Of a stretch of DNA of 64,000 nucleotides, positions 8,343-19,600 are shown piece by piece. This DNA comes from Aureliella sp046290675 (lineage in GTDB: Bacteria; Planctomycetota; Planctomycetia; Pirellulales; Pirellulaceae). Each line of letters opens with the position of its first letter. Position 1 is the stretch's first letter. The stretch spans positions 1-64,000 of the forward strand of contig JBKAHA010000012.1 of assembly GCA_046290675.1 (NCBI GenBank), in the 5' to 3' direction. The position numbers were made by a program, and so were the translations under genes. The notes under the pieces were generated by a model. That model was not told the origin of the DNA. It searched no databases and worked only from the letters and a program-made list of their open reading frames with translations.

Positions 8343-11300
8343 CTACAAGGCACTCAACTTCGTCCGGTACTGTTCGGCAATTTCAGCTTGCTCATAGATC
8401 TCGGCCAACTCGACGACGGATTGGTATATCGTGGTCAACCTTTGTGGCCGAGAGATCTTTCGATAGGCGTAGATGGACTCGAATAGTTTGACGTACTCGT
8501 CCACTAATTTGAGGTTTCCATTCTCGATGGCCTGCTGCAGCTTGCGGTGCAGTACTCTCTGCAATGGCAGTTCGGTTCGAAGCGTTTGGGCTTGGAGTTG
8601 CTTGAAGAAGTCTAGATTGAAGAGAAGATCGATCTTGTTCGACGCTTTCCGGAATGCGATCTGAACTGCCATAGAAAGCTGCGCGTCCGATAACACAAGC
8701 TTCCTTAACTTCTCCGCGAGTTGATTGATTTCCGAAGGAGCGGCATCCTCCGGGATCTGAATTTCGAATAGCTCGGCGGCAAGCAGGATTGCATCAGCTC
8801 TGAGCTTCGCACTGCGATCCATTGAGGAAGACTGCCGCTTAGAAATCTTGTTTAGCAACGCACCGAGAGAATCTGTCTGTTGTGCCGCGATGAGCAACTC
8901 TTCCGCGGCACTTTTGCGGTAGAGGTTTTTGTCTTCTGATTTGGCCTCGACTTTGGCCAAATCATCCAGAATGAGCCTCGCGCCGCCACCAAGGCCAACT
9001 TCGAGATAAGGTTCGATTGAAGAAGTCTTTTCAGACGGCAACACAATTTGGGTCAACGCGTCTGTAAGTTGTGTTGCGGTGGTACCGGCCTGCCGCCATT
9101 CATCGATGAGCACCCCAAGTGATTTGGAGACTCGGAAACGTTGTGTGATGCCCGCGTTAGCTGAACGAGTGCGACCGAAGGAGGTGCTACCAGTGGATAA
9201 CCTTTGGAAGCTTTGGAGTCCGGGCGGTGAAGAGAAGGCTTCTGCAACATTGGCGTCCAGTTGTGTTCCATGTGGACCGTACCGCAATGCGTCCACGGCG
9301 GTCTTCATGGATAGATCCAATTCGCCGTAGCGGGCAGCCTCAATCGCGAGGTCCAATGCCGTCCGGACTGCGTCCTCGGAGTCGGGCTCGACACGCTGCA
9401 TCGTACGGTTCAAGACTGAAACAATGGTTGCGGTTGCTTCTGCGTTTTCCAGGTAGCGGAGCGTGCTGATGATGATTCGATGCTGTTGGGCCGCCGTTAT
9501 CGCTGCAGGTCGATCCGTTAGGGTCAGTAAGTCGAGGGCTGTCAGCAATGGCTCCGGGAAGTCTTCGGATCGTTTCAATTCATCCAAGAAGAAACACAGC
9601 CCACGCTGGAGCAACGCCAGCTGGTACTTCGATTCTGCAGGATCTGGCAATTCTGTCGCGAATTGCTTCGCTCGTCTGGCGAATTCGTTTGCAGCCGCCT
9701 CCAGGGTTGATTGATCTTGTGCCTGTTTCGCCAAGATGCCGATCAGCAGCAAGCCTTGCAAACTCGCATTGCCAAAGTCAACGTTACGAATGGCGTTCAA
9801 CATTGGCCGCAGCCGGTCTTCTTGCAAAGACCGCGTTAGCCGCGGCGTTACAACTAGCGGGGCATCGCTGCGGTTGGAGCTCGACGCAATGGCTACATCA
9901 GTCATCACGCTGAGAGCTTTGCTTTCGCTGGGGTCGCAGACCGCCTCCGCGAGATATTTCTGGATTAGTTCGCTGCCGAAAATTGGGTCATGAGCGGATG
10001 CAGGCTGAACTTGATTTGAACTTCTCGCTGGAACGCCTGTAATCATCCCTGAAAACAGCTGCAGGGCATACGCCGGCTGTTTGTGGTCAATCATGAACGT
10101 AGCGGCTTGTTCATGACGGTTGGTTCTCGCAGTGCTATGGTTGCCAAAGTGTTGAATTGATGATGCCGCACTAGTTTGTGATCGCGTCCAAAGTGTCAGC
10201 AATCGATTCGCGTCTTTGGGGCGATTGTCTTGGCAGCTGCATCGCGCGATAAAACCGAGTAGTGATGAGCCAAGGCCGTTTTGGCTGATCGTCGCGTTGA
10301 GATTGACCACGCCGCCAAGGACTCGATCTGCCGACGCAAAACCGGTTTGGAAATCAGTTGCTAGCCAGGCATAGAGTTCCCAAGCCTGGTCGATTCCCAT
10401 GTTGGTCACTGCTTCTGAATCGAAACAAGCTTGGTCGAGCACCGCCAATGCCTTGTCCGGCTGCTGTTCTGAACAGAGGATCGCAGAAAGCAGCGTGGAT
10501 TCGGCAGCCGAAAGGCTCGATTGTGGTTTGTCGAAAAGTTGTTGCCGCAGCTCGATCCAGTCGTTGCCTGCCTGCGGAAGTACCTGCATAAGCCGCCGCA
10601 GAAATCGTGGCGTGGTAGAACTGTATGATTGCGAATTGAGAGCGGGCAGCAGACGGCTGCTTCCCAACCGCTCTTCGATCAGATCCAAGCACCATTTGCC
10701 GAGATTCGGATCTGCTGCTGCGAAGAGAGGCTGCGTTTGAGATTTCGAGTCTGCTTCCTGATAGATTACGTCGTAATTGAGATAGTGAAGGGACTTGGCA
10801 CCGCGATCCTCGAATTGCGCTTTCACCAGGTTCTTTGCCAGTGCGCCTTGTTTCTCAGAGATCAAGCCTTCGGTGAGTTGCCGTATCGCGGATTCGGATG
10901 ACAAGTCGGGCTGCACTGGCAACGACGCCAGTGTCTCGCCGACCTGCGTCCAAGCATCCGAATCGGTAATAATTGCGGCAATCGAACGCTCAGCAAGCAT
11001 CTCCGCGCTGCCTGGACTCTGCCGTATTGCATCGACTAGCAAGGAGATGACGTCCTCCTTCGTACCGTACTTTTGAACGCTTAAGACAACCGAGGTTGGA
11101 GGCACCTTTTTGGGCAGTCCGTGTTCACGGAATGCGCCAACCAGCAATTCCATCGTTTGCTTTCGATTGCCTAAGTGCCAATGACACTCGGCGAGAAGGT
11201 ATTGCAATTGCCTTGAGTCAGGGTTTTGTTGCAATAGCGATTGGGTCTCTTCGGTGAATGGTTCTAGCTTGTCCATCTGCCTTAAGATCTGAAACGCGGA

Positions 11301-14300
11301 CTCGCGATCCGAGATCCGCTGGTAGATCTGACCGCTTGTGGACAGGCGAAGAAATCGTTGGTTCGCCACTTGGATGCTCCCGTCTGCCGGAAGTTTGAGC
11401 ATTCTCGCGATGTTGTTCTGGCTGTCGGTCTGACGAATGATTGCTTTTGCAAACATCGTTGCTTTTTCAGGCTCGCCATTGGCAAGGCTGCCATTCATCT
11501 GTTGCAAGAGCGATTGCTTTGGCTTGGGAGTGGTGCTGCTGGTTCGTCTTGCTAACGCCTCGGCCAATTCGTCGATTTTCATCGCCTGCAGGGTTTCGAG
11601 CACGGTCGAAGTCGTTTTGCGATCCAATCGCATGGAGAACAGTTTCGTGGCCGCATCAGTTGCTGTTTCCTTATCACCAATTAGGGAAGCCAGTTGGAGT
11701 CGCTTCTGATGCAGCGCCAACATCGAAGTCGACGTGTAAGCCTTGAGGTGATTTACCGTCTCGAGAGCGGAGGCGAATAACTGGTGTTCGGTTTGCATCT
11801 GAGCGATTAGGACTCGTGGTGCTTGGCCAAGTGTTGCGCGAGAGTCGATGTCAACGAGCTTCTGAATGGCTTCGTCACGCTGATTGCTGTCCCAAAGAAG
11901 GTAAGACCGAATCACATCGATGAACGATTGTCTACGGGCTAGCTTGACTTCATTCTCGGATTCCGCTTTTGTTTCGTCGTTTTCGCTGGATTCCAGTTTC
12001 GCAAGAACTTGCTCAAGCTGAAGCAGCGATTGAGTGTTCGCACGAAAGCGTGCGCCGCTCAACAAAGCCATCAATTGTGGCGGCACTAAATTTGAGCTCG
12101 TCGGTCCACTCAGCGTCTGTTTGCGTGGCTGGAGATTACGTCTCGGATTTGTCAGAGGGGATCCGAAAGTCGTACCGAAGCCCTGTGGGCGGGTTGCAAT
12201 CGGTGCTGCCCCGGGCAAAACAATTTGTGCGACGGGGACGAACTTCGATGCGAGCGAGCTCAAGTCGACGTACTCGAGGTCTTCGGTGGAACAGTTTTCG
12301 ATATAGGCGATTTGAGCCTGGAGAAGGCGTTCTACCCAAGGAGTTGGCGGAACTTCATTGGGAGGAATCTGACTCAGATGCCGGGATTCGTTTGTCGTTT
12401 GATTCGGGGGATTCTGGAAATCAGAGCCCCAGAAGTGAATCGGGTTGTTTTGCATCATGCTCAAGATGAGCAACGAAGCAGAAGGCCCCATTTCGGTTAA
12501 GGAGAGGCCTTGCGACTCAATGAGGTCGAGCGCCCGGGTGAAGCAGATCTCTTTTGAATTGGTCTCTTGGGACATCGTTGCGGTTGCGATCCACTCTGCC
12601 GGCGTCGCGTCGCATTGCCGAATAAGCTGCCTAATTTCAGTGGTTCCGAGACCGGCAGTGCGCAGTTCTTCGAGAAGCCAGATGAGTTTTGCGGGATCGT
12701 ACGCAATGCCTAGATCTTCAGAGGCCAATTCGATGAGCAAAGAAAGGTGTTCTTCCTTGATAAGATGACTACGGGGGTTGTTTCGATTTGTTGCCTTGAA
12801 TCTGGCTTCAAAGTCCGCGTCGAAGAGTATTCGGGCTGCATCGCGATCACCCAGATAGGCGAGGATAGCCAAAAAGACGGCTCGTGCGGTGATTTGAGAG
12901 CCAGACGCGAAAGGTCTTGGATCTTGAGAACTTACAGAATCAGTGCGGGCCGAATCGACTACTCGGCGTGCAAAATCGTATAAGAGAGGGGAGGATGGGT
13001 AGTAACGGTAAGGAATACGGATCGCTTCTGACCAGAGCGCATCGAAATCACGATCTTGAACCCACTTCCCAACCTGCGAAGACGTTGGGGCGTCTTCACT
13101 TCGGAGTGTCGTCGCGACCGTAATGGCGTCGCCAAAGCACACGAGGTTGGGCAAACTTAATCTGGGTGTGTTCCGGCCGAACGTGGGTTGGAAGCCACGC
13201 GATGACTTCAAAATGTTCGTGAGAGACTTCGCCGTTAGTAAGCTCCTCTCGATAGTAGCTGATCTTTGATACCAATTAGACCGGCTGGAGGAGTTAATAC
13301 TGAGGGGATCTTTCACGCTGCCGGTCGACGCGGATGCGGACGACAGCGCGGCAGGAGGGCGGGATTGACTGCTTCTGGTATCAAATGGAATGTCCATTGA
13401 GAGCAATCTGTCGCAAAGCTCGTCGACCCGAGGACCTTCCAAGATCCGTTCGAGGTAAATACGGTGGGCGAGCAACTCCCAGTTTGTTGGTTGTGCGGCA
13501 AGCTCGGAGTCCAATGTCTCCGTGGCCTGTAAGAAATTGGGTTTCTTCAGGCTGCGATTGACGCGCTCGATTGTTTCGGAAACGAGAGCCGCGGCATCCG
13601 GAGGACCGATCTTGGTCATGCTTTGTCCAAGATTGGTGGGCACAGAAGAGGCGCTGGCGTCCAGATCCGCTAGCAGTGCCGAACCTGACTGCGAGTTGCG
13701 GATTCGACCGACATAACTGCCAGCGAGTTCGAACATATCTTCTGCGAGAGCCAGATCTCGAAGTCGCTTTAAGATCAGCGGAGGTGTTCGTTCGCCTGTA
13801 TCGAGTTCTTTAAGCCGCTTCAGTGCGGTGTAATTAAAACCTGCAACCTGGTAAGCGGTCGAGGCTAACAGTATTCGTTGTTCGGGTGTGCCACGAAACT
13901 GCAGCTGCTTGTCCAACTCACCGAGAAATGAACCAAACGACCTGAAGGTCAAATAGATTTGGGTCAGTCGTTTTACCGCTGTGATCTGACTTTCATAGTC
14001 TCTCTGATTCTTCAGCGCGAGATCGAATAGTCGCCATGAATACTCGATCGCTTCGGCGCCTTCGAATCGTTTTTCGAAACGGTCGATTAACGCCAAAAGG
14101 CATTCTGGGTCATCTCGATGTAACTCGGCACTTCGCTTTAAAACGCGAAGCCCGCGAGATTCATCTCCGGAGCGGAAGCAGAGCTCGGCGACATAACGGT
14201 AGTCCTCGACGGATGCAGAGTTGGAGTCGAGCAGTTGTTCGGCCGTAGTAAGGGATACTTCCCGGTAACCAAGCTGTAGCTGCAGATTGGCAAGCCGTCT

Positions 14301-16331
14301 TAAGGTTGACGATCGCGAAGCGCGGTCACGTTTGGCGATCTCCTCCAATAATCGAATTGCATCACCGAGCTGCCCGGCTTGTTCTTGATATTCCGATGCG
14401 AGTTCGAGGTAATAACGCTCTTCCGGGTTGGCCTCGGCTGCCAATGTCATCGAAAAGGCTGCTTCGCTATCGTTCCCGGAAGCCAATTGCAGAATGGCCA
14501 ATTTACAACGAGCTTCTGCAGTCTGCCGAATCAATGGACCACGCTCGTCGGCTGGCGCGGATTCGGTCTTACGCTGTATCTGCCGCAAAAGAGCTTTGGT
14601 GCGGCTAAGCTCTCGCGGCAACGATTTCGCCGCGTCGCAAGTCTCACCAAGTTGGTTCCAGATGGAGCACTTATCGCGCACATTCAAAGCACTGGCTTCG
14701 GCGATCTTCAATTGTTGGATGGCTGGCAGGAAATAGCCCGCTTCCGTCATGATGGATGCGAGCCGAAGGCGTGACTGCGAGTTATTCGCATTTTCGCAGG
14801 CTATCGTCATCACACGAATGCAATCGTCGAAAAAACCCTGGTCTTTGTAGACCTCGCCCAGTTGCATTAGGTGTTCCGAAGTTGGGAGATCCAGGGCTTC
14901 GATCTCACGCCAGACCTGGACCGCTTGGTCTTTGCTTCCTGACTGAAGATAGGCGTTCGCGAGGTAGAATCTCGCTGCTGGATCTTCTGGGGTGGCTTCG
15001 ATGGCTTCTTTGGCAAGAGCAACCACGCGATCTGCAGCGTTGAACTTGCGCAGTAGATCGGCGACACGAAGAATGGCGCTGGCATCTCCCTTATGACGAA
15101 TCATGCGTCGCCAAATCGATTCGGCTTCTTCAATACGTTGCTGGAGGTCTGCTTCCCTGTCTGCAGCTACAAACAATCCAAGTCGTTGGAGATAGTCAGG
15201 ATTGTTTGGCTCGAGTGTGACCAGTTGCCTGAGCGTGTCAATCGCCAACTGCGATTCGCCTGCGGTGTCGTAAAGCTGCACAAGGGCTTCGATAATCGTT
15301 GCATTCGATGGCAATCGTTTGCGAGCGTCGAGCAGCATGCTTGTCGCTTGTTCGAGACTTCCCTGGTTACGAAGAAGTTTGGCGGAGCGAATTACCGCAG
15401 CCGCATCATCCGGATTGTCCTCGATCCAATCCGCGAAGTACTGTTTGAGTCCTTCAAAGTCACGGTTTTCAATGTATGCCGTTTCAATGGCGGTTCGAAC
15501 ACGTTCGCCCAACCAGCTTTCTGAATGGACCCGTTTGGCTAGCGATTTCAGGCGTGTCAAAGATGCCTTGGTATCACCCATTTCCAAATCGATTTCGGCG
15601 ACGCGGAATTCGGCATCGACTTTCTTTTGTAACGTTGGGGCGTTTGCTGCGACGGAAAGAAACCTCGTCTTTGCCTCATCCAGTTGCCCGTTATCGAGTA
15701 GCTTCGTAGCGATGATCTCAAGCACACTTGGGTCGTCTTCGAAGTACGTTTCAAGATCATTCCAGATTTCAAGAGCTTCAGTGTCTCGTCTCTGCTGGGA
15801 AAGCAAATCTGTTAGCGAGGTGCAGATCTCCAATCGTTGCGATTTCGTAGATGCTTCTTCCAACGCATGTTTGTAGGCTTCGATTGCCTTCTCAGGTTGA
15901 TTTGAGCTCTCGTAAGCCTGAGCGAGGTAGAGTGCTATGAGGGCTTGATACGGTTGCGGTTGCCCGCCGAAGTTAGCCGCGGCTTTTTCAAATGAGGTTC
16001 TCGCGTTTTCCGTCTCGCCACGGCGGAACTCAATCATCCCTCGCAACAGTGACCTTCTCCAAGTTTCCTCGGCGATCGTATCCAACGATTGCAGGAACGA
16101 CTCTGTTGACTCATTGGCTCGGTGGTATTCGAAAACACGGTCGAACGCGGTTCCGTACTTGGGCTGCTTGACGAGGATTTGCTCGTAGCGCTCGACAATT
16201 TGCGATTCGGATTGAGCAAGTATTGAGCTGGTGGTAACGCAGCAAAAAAGAGCCACTACGCAGAGTTGAATAGAAAGGGCCCACGGAGTGCGCACACAAG
16301 TAGGTTTAAGCTTCAAGAGCAAACAAATCAT
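8343..16331 (-). CDS. Giant secreted TPR-repeat protein (2,662 aa), paralogue of the protein at 19754-26662
   Basis: The protein is 2,662 aa from ATG 16331. A signal peptide with hydrophobic core near residues 20-38 ends at SSILAQ, so the protein is exported. Most of the chain is tetratricopeptide-like helical hairpins with typical spacing, for example YLAQAYESSNQPEKAIEAY and PAARFYLANAYLQSGSKDQA. The N-terminal motif QPKYGTAFDRVFEYH matches SPRLGTALDKVYGYH in the other giant TPR protein. A second shared block is LFSMRLDRKTTSTVLETL near residue 1560. Such proteins usually act as scaffolds for protein complexes; no catalytic domain was recognised. It lies 315 bp downstream of the DUF1583-like gene on the same strand and may have its own promoter. 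The function is unknown. A few regions (about 1000-1080 and 1400-1440) are Ser/Pro-rich linkers rather than repeats. Confidence 0.9.
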   Translation of the reverse strand: MICLLLKLKPTCVRTPWALSIQLCVVALFCCVTTSSILAQSESQIVERYEQILVKQPKYGTAFDRVFEYHRANESTESFLQSLDTIAEETWRRSLLRGMIEFRRGETENARTSFEKAAANFGGQPQPYQALIALYLAQAYESSNQPEKAIEAYKHALEEASTKSQRLEICTSLTDLLSQQRRDTEALEIWNDLETYFEDDPSVLEIIATKLLDNGQLDEAKTRFLSVAANAPTLQKKVDAEFRVAEIDLEMGDTKASLTRLKSLAKRVHSESWLGERVRTAIETAYIENRDFEGLKQYFADWIEDNPDDAAAVIRSAKLLRNQGSLEQATSMLLDARKRLPSNATIIEALVQLYDTAGESQLAIDTLRQLVTLEPNNPDYLQRLGLFVAADREADLQQRIEEAESIWRRMIRHKGDASAILRVADLLRKFNAADRVVALAKEAIEATPEDPAARFYLANAYLQSGSKDQAVQVWREIEALDLPTSEHLMQLGEVYKDQGFFDDCIRVMTIACENANNSQSRLRLASIMTEAGYFLPAIQQLKIAEASALNVRDKCSIWNQLGETCDAAKSLPRELSRTKALLRQIQRKTESAPADERGPLIRQTAEARCKLAILQLASGNDSEAAFSMTLAAEANPEERYYLELASEYQEQAGQLGDAIRLLEEIAKRDRASRSSTLRRLANLQLQLGYREVSLTTAEQLLDSNSASVEDYRYVAELCFRSGDESRGLRVLKRSAELHRDDPECLLALIDRFEKRFEGAEAIEYSWRLFDLALKNQRDYESQITAVKRLTQIYLTFRSFGSFLGELDKQLQFRGTPEQRILLASTAYQVAGFNYTALKRLKELDTGERTPPLILKRLRDLALAEDMFELAGSYVGRIRNSQSGSALLADLDASASSVPTNLGQSMTKIGPPDAAALVSETIERVNRSLKKPNFLQATETLDSELAAQPTNWELLAHRIYLERILEGPRVDELCDRLLSMDIPFDTRSSQSRPPAALSSASASTGSVKDPLSINSSSRSNWYQRSATIERSLLTAKSLTNILKSSRGFQPTFGRNTPRLSLPNLVCFGDAITVATTLRSEDAPTSSQVGKWVQDRDFDALWSEAIRIPYRYYPSSPLLYDFARRVVDSARTDSVSSQDPRPFASGSQITARAVFLAILAYLGDRDAARILFDADFEARFKATNRNNPRSHLIKEEHLSLLIELASEDLGIAYDPAKLIWLLEELRTAGLGTTEIRQLIRQCDATPAEWIATATMSQETNSKEICFTRALDLIESQGLSLTEMGPSASLLILSMMQNNPIHFWGSDFQNPPNQTTNESRHLSQIPPNEVPPTPWVERLLQAQIAYIENCSTEDLEYVDLSSLASKFVPVAQIVLPGAAPIATRPQGFGTTFGSPLTNPRRNLQPRKQTLSGPTSSNLVPPQLMALLSGARFRANTQSLLQLEQVLAKLESSENDETKAESENEVKLARRQSFIDVIRSYLLWDSNQRDEAIQKLVDIDSRATLGQAPRVLIAQMQTEHQLFASALETVNHLKAYTSTSMLALHQKRLQLASLIGDKETATDAATKLFSMRLDRKTTSTVLETLQAMKIDELAEALARRTSSTTPKPKQSLLQQMNGSLANGEPEKATMFAKAIIRQTDSQNNIARMLKLPADGSIQVANQRFLRLSTSGQIYQRISDRESAFQILRQMDKLEPFTEETQSLLQQNPDSRQLQYLLAECHWHLGNRKQTMELLVGAFREHGLPKKVPPTSVVLSVQKYGTKEDVISLLVDAIRQSPGSAEMLAERSIAAIITDSDAWTQVGETLASLPVQPDLSSESAIRQLTEGLISEKQGALAKNLVKAQFEDRGAKSLHYLNYDVIYQEADSKSQTQPLFAAADPNLGKWCLDLIEERLGSSRLLPALNSQSYSSTTPRFLRRLMQVLPQAGNDWIELRQQLFDKPQSSLSAAESTLLSAILCSEQQPDKALAVLDQACFDSEAVTNMGIDQAWELYAWLATDFQTGFASADRVLGGVVNLNATISQNGLGSSLLGFIARCSCQDNRPKDANRLLTLWTRSQTSAASSIQHFGNHSTARTNRHEQAATFMIDHKQPAYALQLFSGMITGVPARSSNQVQPASAHDPIFGSELIQKYLAEAVCDPSESKALSVMTDVAIASSSNRSDAPLVVTPRLTRSLQEDRLRPMLNAIRNVDFGNASLQGLLLIGILAKQAQDQSTLEAAANEFARRAKQFATELPDPAESKYQLALLQRGLCFFLDELKRSEDFPEPLLTALDLLTLTDRPAAITAAQQHRIIISTLRYLENAEATATIVSVLNRTMQRVEPDSEDAVRTALDLAIEAARYGELDLSMKTAVDALRYGPHGTQLDANVAEAFSSPPGLQSFQRLSTGSTSFGRTRSANAGITQRFRVSKSLGVLIDEWRQAGTTATQLTDALTQIVLPSEKTSSIEPYLEVGLGGGARLILDDLAKVEAKSEDKNLYRKSAAEELLIAAQQTDSLGALLNKISKRQSSSMDRSAKLRADAILLAAELFEIQIPEDAAPSEINQLAEKLRKLVLSDAQLSMAVQIAFRKASNKIDLLFNLDFFKQLQAQTLRTELPLQRVLHRKLQQAIENGNLKLVDEYVKLFESIYAYRKISRPQRLTTIYQSVVELAEIYEQAEIAEQYRTKLSAL

Positions 16332-16646
16332 TCCAAGTCGCCAATGGGTTTGAGATGCGTGGACGAGGACACGAGTGCGGAAAGTTCGCCGTAGACGACA
16401 TGTCGCGTGAATCGTCAGTGGATTGGTCAGTTCAACTTAAGGCATGACGAGGATGAGGTATGCTTCTTTGGAGCAAAAGAATGGATCGATGGGCCAAGTA
16501 GGGATACCTACTACGTCATTGCACAAGCTGGGACTGTTCGGAGTTCCTCATTGAACTCAAAGAGGCGTATTCGACTCTGAATGGCAATTCATCCAAGATT
16601 CAGATTCTGATTTGGCCTGTTCGGGCATCATCAACTTGTGTTCGAT
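16332..16646. other. Gap between the DUF1583-like gene and the second giant TPR gene
   Basis: The gap is 315 bases with no credible ORF. A small hairpin GTAGG-GATA-CCTAC is present near 16498-16511, but it lacks a T-run and is not a convincing terminator. The gap is long enough to hold a separate promoter for the TPR gene, which I could not identify. Confidence 0.4.
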
Positions 16647-19600
16647 TCACTCAGCCTCGAGTTCGGCGAAGAGGTCCTCCGGTAACGACTCCGGCCAATC
16701 TCCCGTCAGGATTACGTTGCGAACTTTGACTTGGAACGCTTCCGGATCTTGCAAGAACCCGAAGCGGCCCCGAAGGATCTTGTCGGCCGGCTGTGAGTAG
16801 ATCGGTTTGTCGTTCACGCTGACCGTGATTTGGTTGCCCTCCCGAGAGTAAGCGAGGCGATTCCAGGCTTTGGCTTTCAATTCGGGCGTATTGATAATCT
16901 CGTCCCTAGCGAGATCGACTCCATTGGTGCTACTGACTCCGAATACCGCAGCCGAGGATGTGATCCAATGTTTGCGCAGTTTCGGGCGGTCAATCTGGAG
17001 TGAAATGCGATCAATTGTTGGGTGCAAAGAATACTTGCCAGGTTCGTAATAGAACTCGCAAGAGACGGATTCTCCGTCACAAATAGGCCGCAAGTAATAG
17101 ATCCACTGTTCGTGCGGTGGGTGCCAACGTTTCTTCGTTGTTAGTCCATTCTCTTGATCGAGCTGGTGTAAGGCCAGATGATCCATACTTTGAAGTGTCG
17201 CGTCTTTCAGTTCCCAGTCGTAGTCAACGACTGCAGACCCCTCCTGGACGTCTGTGTTATCCGACTGCTTGTGGTCTGCGGAGGTGTCGCGTTCGGCGTT
17301 TTCCGCGATGATCTTTGGGAGCGGTGGTAGGGCGCGGTAACGGAATCGATTGGACCAACCAATCAGATTGGCATCTAGCAAATTGAGCTCACGTGGTATA
17401 GTTGGATTGCCCTCGATTTTGAAGTTGCTCAAATACATTTTACGGTGGTGCATTGAATGGGGACCAACGAAGGGAAATGCACCTTCATCTAGATTAAATG
17501 TGGCGACTTCCGAATCGTTAATATCCACCGTGTAGGTTGCATTCTCTGAATCGTGGGCGACGGTGACTGCGTTGGTCTCTCCGCCTCGTCGGATAGCTGA
17601 TGTGGGGACTTGTTTTCCAGTTCGCAAACCGACGGTGTCGACGGCGATGTTTTGCACGTAACCACGGATGTCAATGTACTGGCCGCCAAACGTAAACGCG
17701 CTTTCACCGTAGGTGTTGTCGAGGCAATCAAAGGTGATTTTGTAGTCGCCCTGTAGTGGGTATTTCAGAAGCAGGCTCGAGAACGCAATGCCCATGCGAT
17801 GTTCCCAGGCACCGTCCTTGTTTTTCAGCCACATACTCTCACCGAGTGCGTTCCCAAGGAGATCTTTCATGGTGAAATCCTCGGCGACGACGAAGTGTTG
17901 GAGTTGTTCCGAGGTCGCGGGCGGGCTTTCCATCGCCAGTTCCGCGATAGCCTCGCAATACCGGCCATGTTTCACGTCGTTGGAGCGGTTCAGAAAGCTA
18001 CGGTTCGCAAGTCGTTTACCAAAGTCGAAAGTAGCCTCTCGGTACGAAACATCCTTGGCCGCCGTTTCAAAGATCTCGTAGTCCAAGGCCATGATCGGGC
18101 CACGTTCACCGGTTATCTCAGAACGAAGAACCAACTCTCCGTTTTTCTCTTCGGTGAAATCCCCTAAGTCAATGGATCTTCCCTCTGCCTTGGCAAGCAT
18201 CGCTTTGGCTAGAACCGCGTCGTCTGAGCCGCGATCCTCTAGTTCACGGATCCGTTCGAGGAGTTCGGGCTTCTTGCCGAGCGCTATGGCGTCACGCATA
18301 ACCCACTCAATCAAACTCAGGCAACGACTTTCCACCCCGGTGACTTGTTCGATCGGTAGCTTGTTGACCTTATGAAAGGACTTGTAATTGGCAACGAATT
18401 CGGCCGGGATGCGTTCATAGGGGGCGACATTCGCGGCTTGCACCAAACCAAATCTCGGCATTTGAAATACCAAGTCGGCAAACATCGAATACCGCTCCTC
18501 AGGGGACTTTTGAAGCAGCTCTGCAAACTGGTTGCCGGTCGGGTCGAGGAGCGCCTTACCAATTTCGTTTCCAATTCCAACGGTCGAAGATGAGAATTGT
18601 GATTGCTTCTTTAGGCACTCCAAACCGAATTCGAGGAAGCCTTCTTTAAGTGCTGTGGATGAGGCTCGTCCGTAGAGCGAGCTTTTTTGTTGGGCTACGT
18701 AATCCTCATTCCCAGTGAGTGCATCGAAAATAGTCAGGAAGAATTGGGCATCACTGTCAAACGCAGCGAAGTCGCCCGCTTTGGCGTTTTGCTTGATCTC
18801 CGTCGCAACCGCATGTCGCATCCAGCGGTTCGTCGCCCAACGCTGATTGGTGGACGCAGCGGATTTGAGATCGGCCCAGAGCTGTTTTCTGGCTTCCGAC
18901 TCTCGAGGCGTTTTCTGCAATAGCTCGAAAGCAAGCGATGTCATCAATTCCGATTCCGGGCCTGCAACGATTGAGGTCGCCTTTTGCGCCAGTTGGGTGC
19001 ATAGCTGGTCGCGATCCATTCCGTCGTCGACCGTTGCCAGTACGATGCGGATTAGGTTTGCCGTTGCCTGCGCTCCAGGAAGTTTGCCACGCTCTTCGAT
19101 GGTCGTTTTGAGTGCCTTCAGGCGATCCGCTTTTTTTGCCCATTTGACCAGGGAATGAACACCAGATTGGGTTTTGCGAGGTTCCGGCTCGTCCAAATTG
19201 ATGGAATAGCTAAAGCCATTTTGCGTTTCCGAAGTTGAGTAGGTAAACGCATCGTTTGGACGACCGGGTGGGAAGACGAGCTCTTCCCAAAGTTGGTAGC
19301 ACTGTACGGGATCGAATTCTTGCTTTTCCCAAATGGAATCGAGTTCCTGCAGGATCTTCGCTGTGTTCGTTTGGCCATTAGTTCCAGATGTTGATCCACC
19401 GAATGGATTGTTCGATGAAACGATGACGCGCGAACTGCGTGGGCTTGGGCCACCCGAAAGCAACCCTCCCAGACCGGCAGATTGAACGGGCGGTCCATCA
19501 CCAACGGCGCGCCGGACCGCTTCGAAACTGACGTCGATGAAACCGGCTTCGGCAGCCTGTTTTGCCAGGAACAAAGCCGCTTGGGATCGTTGTGTCGCGC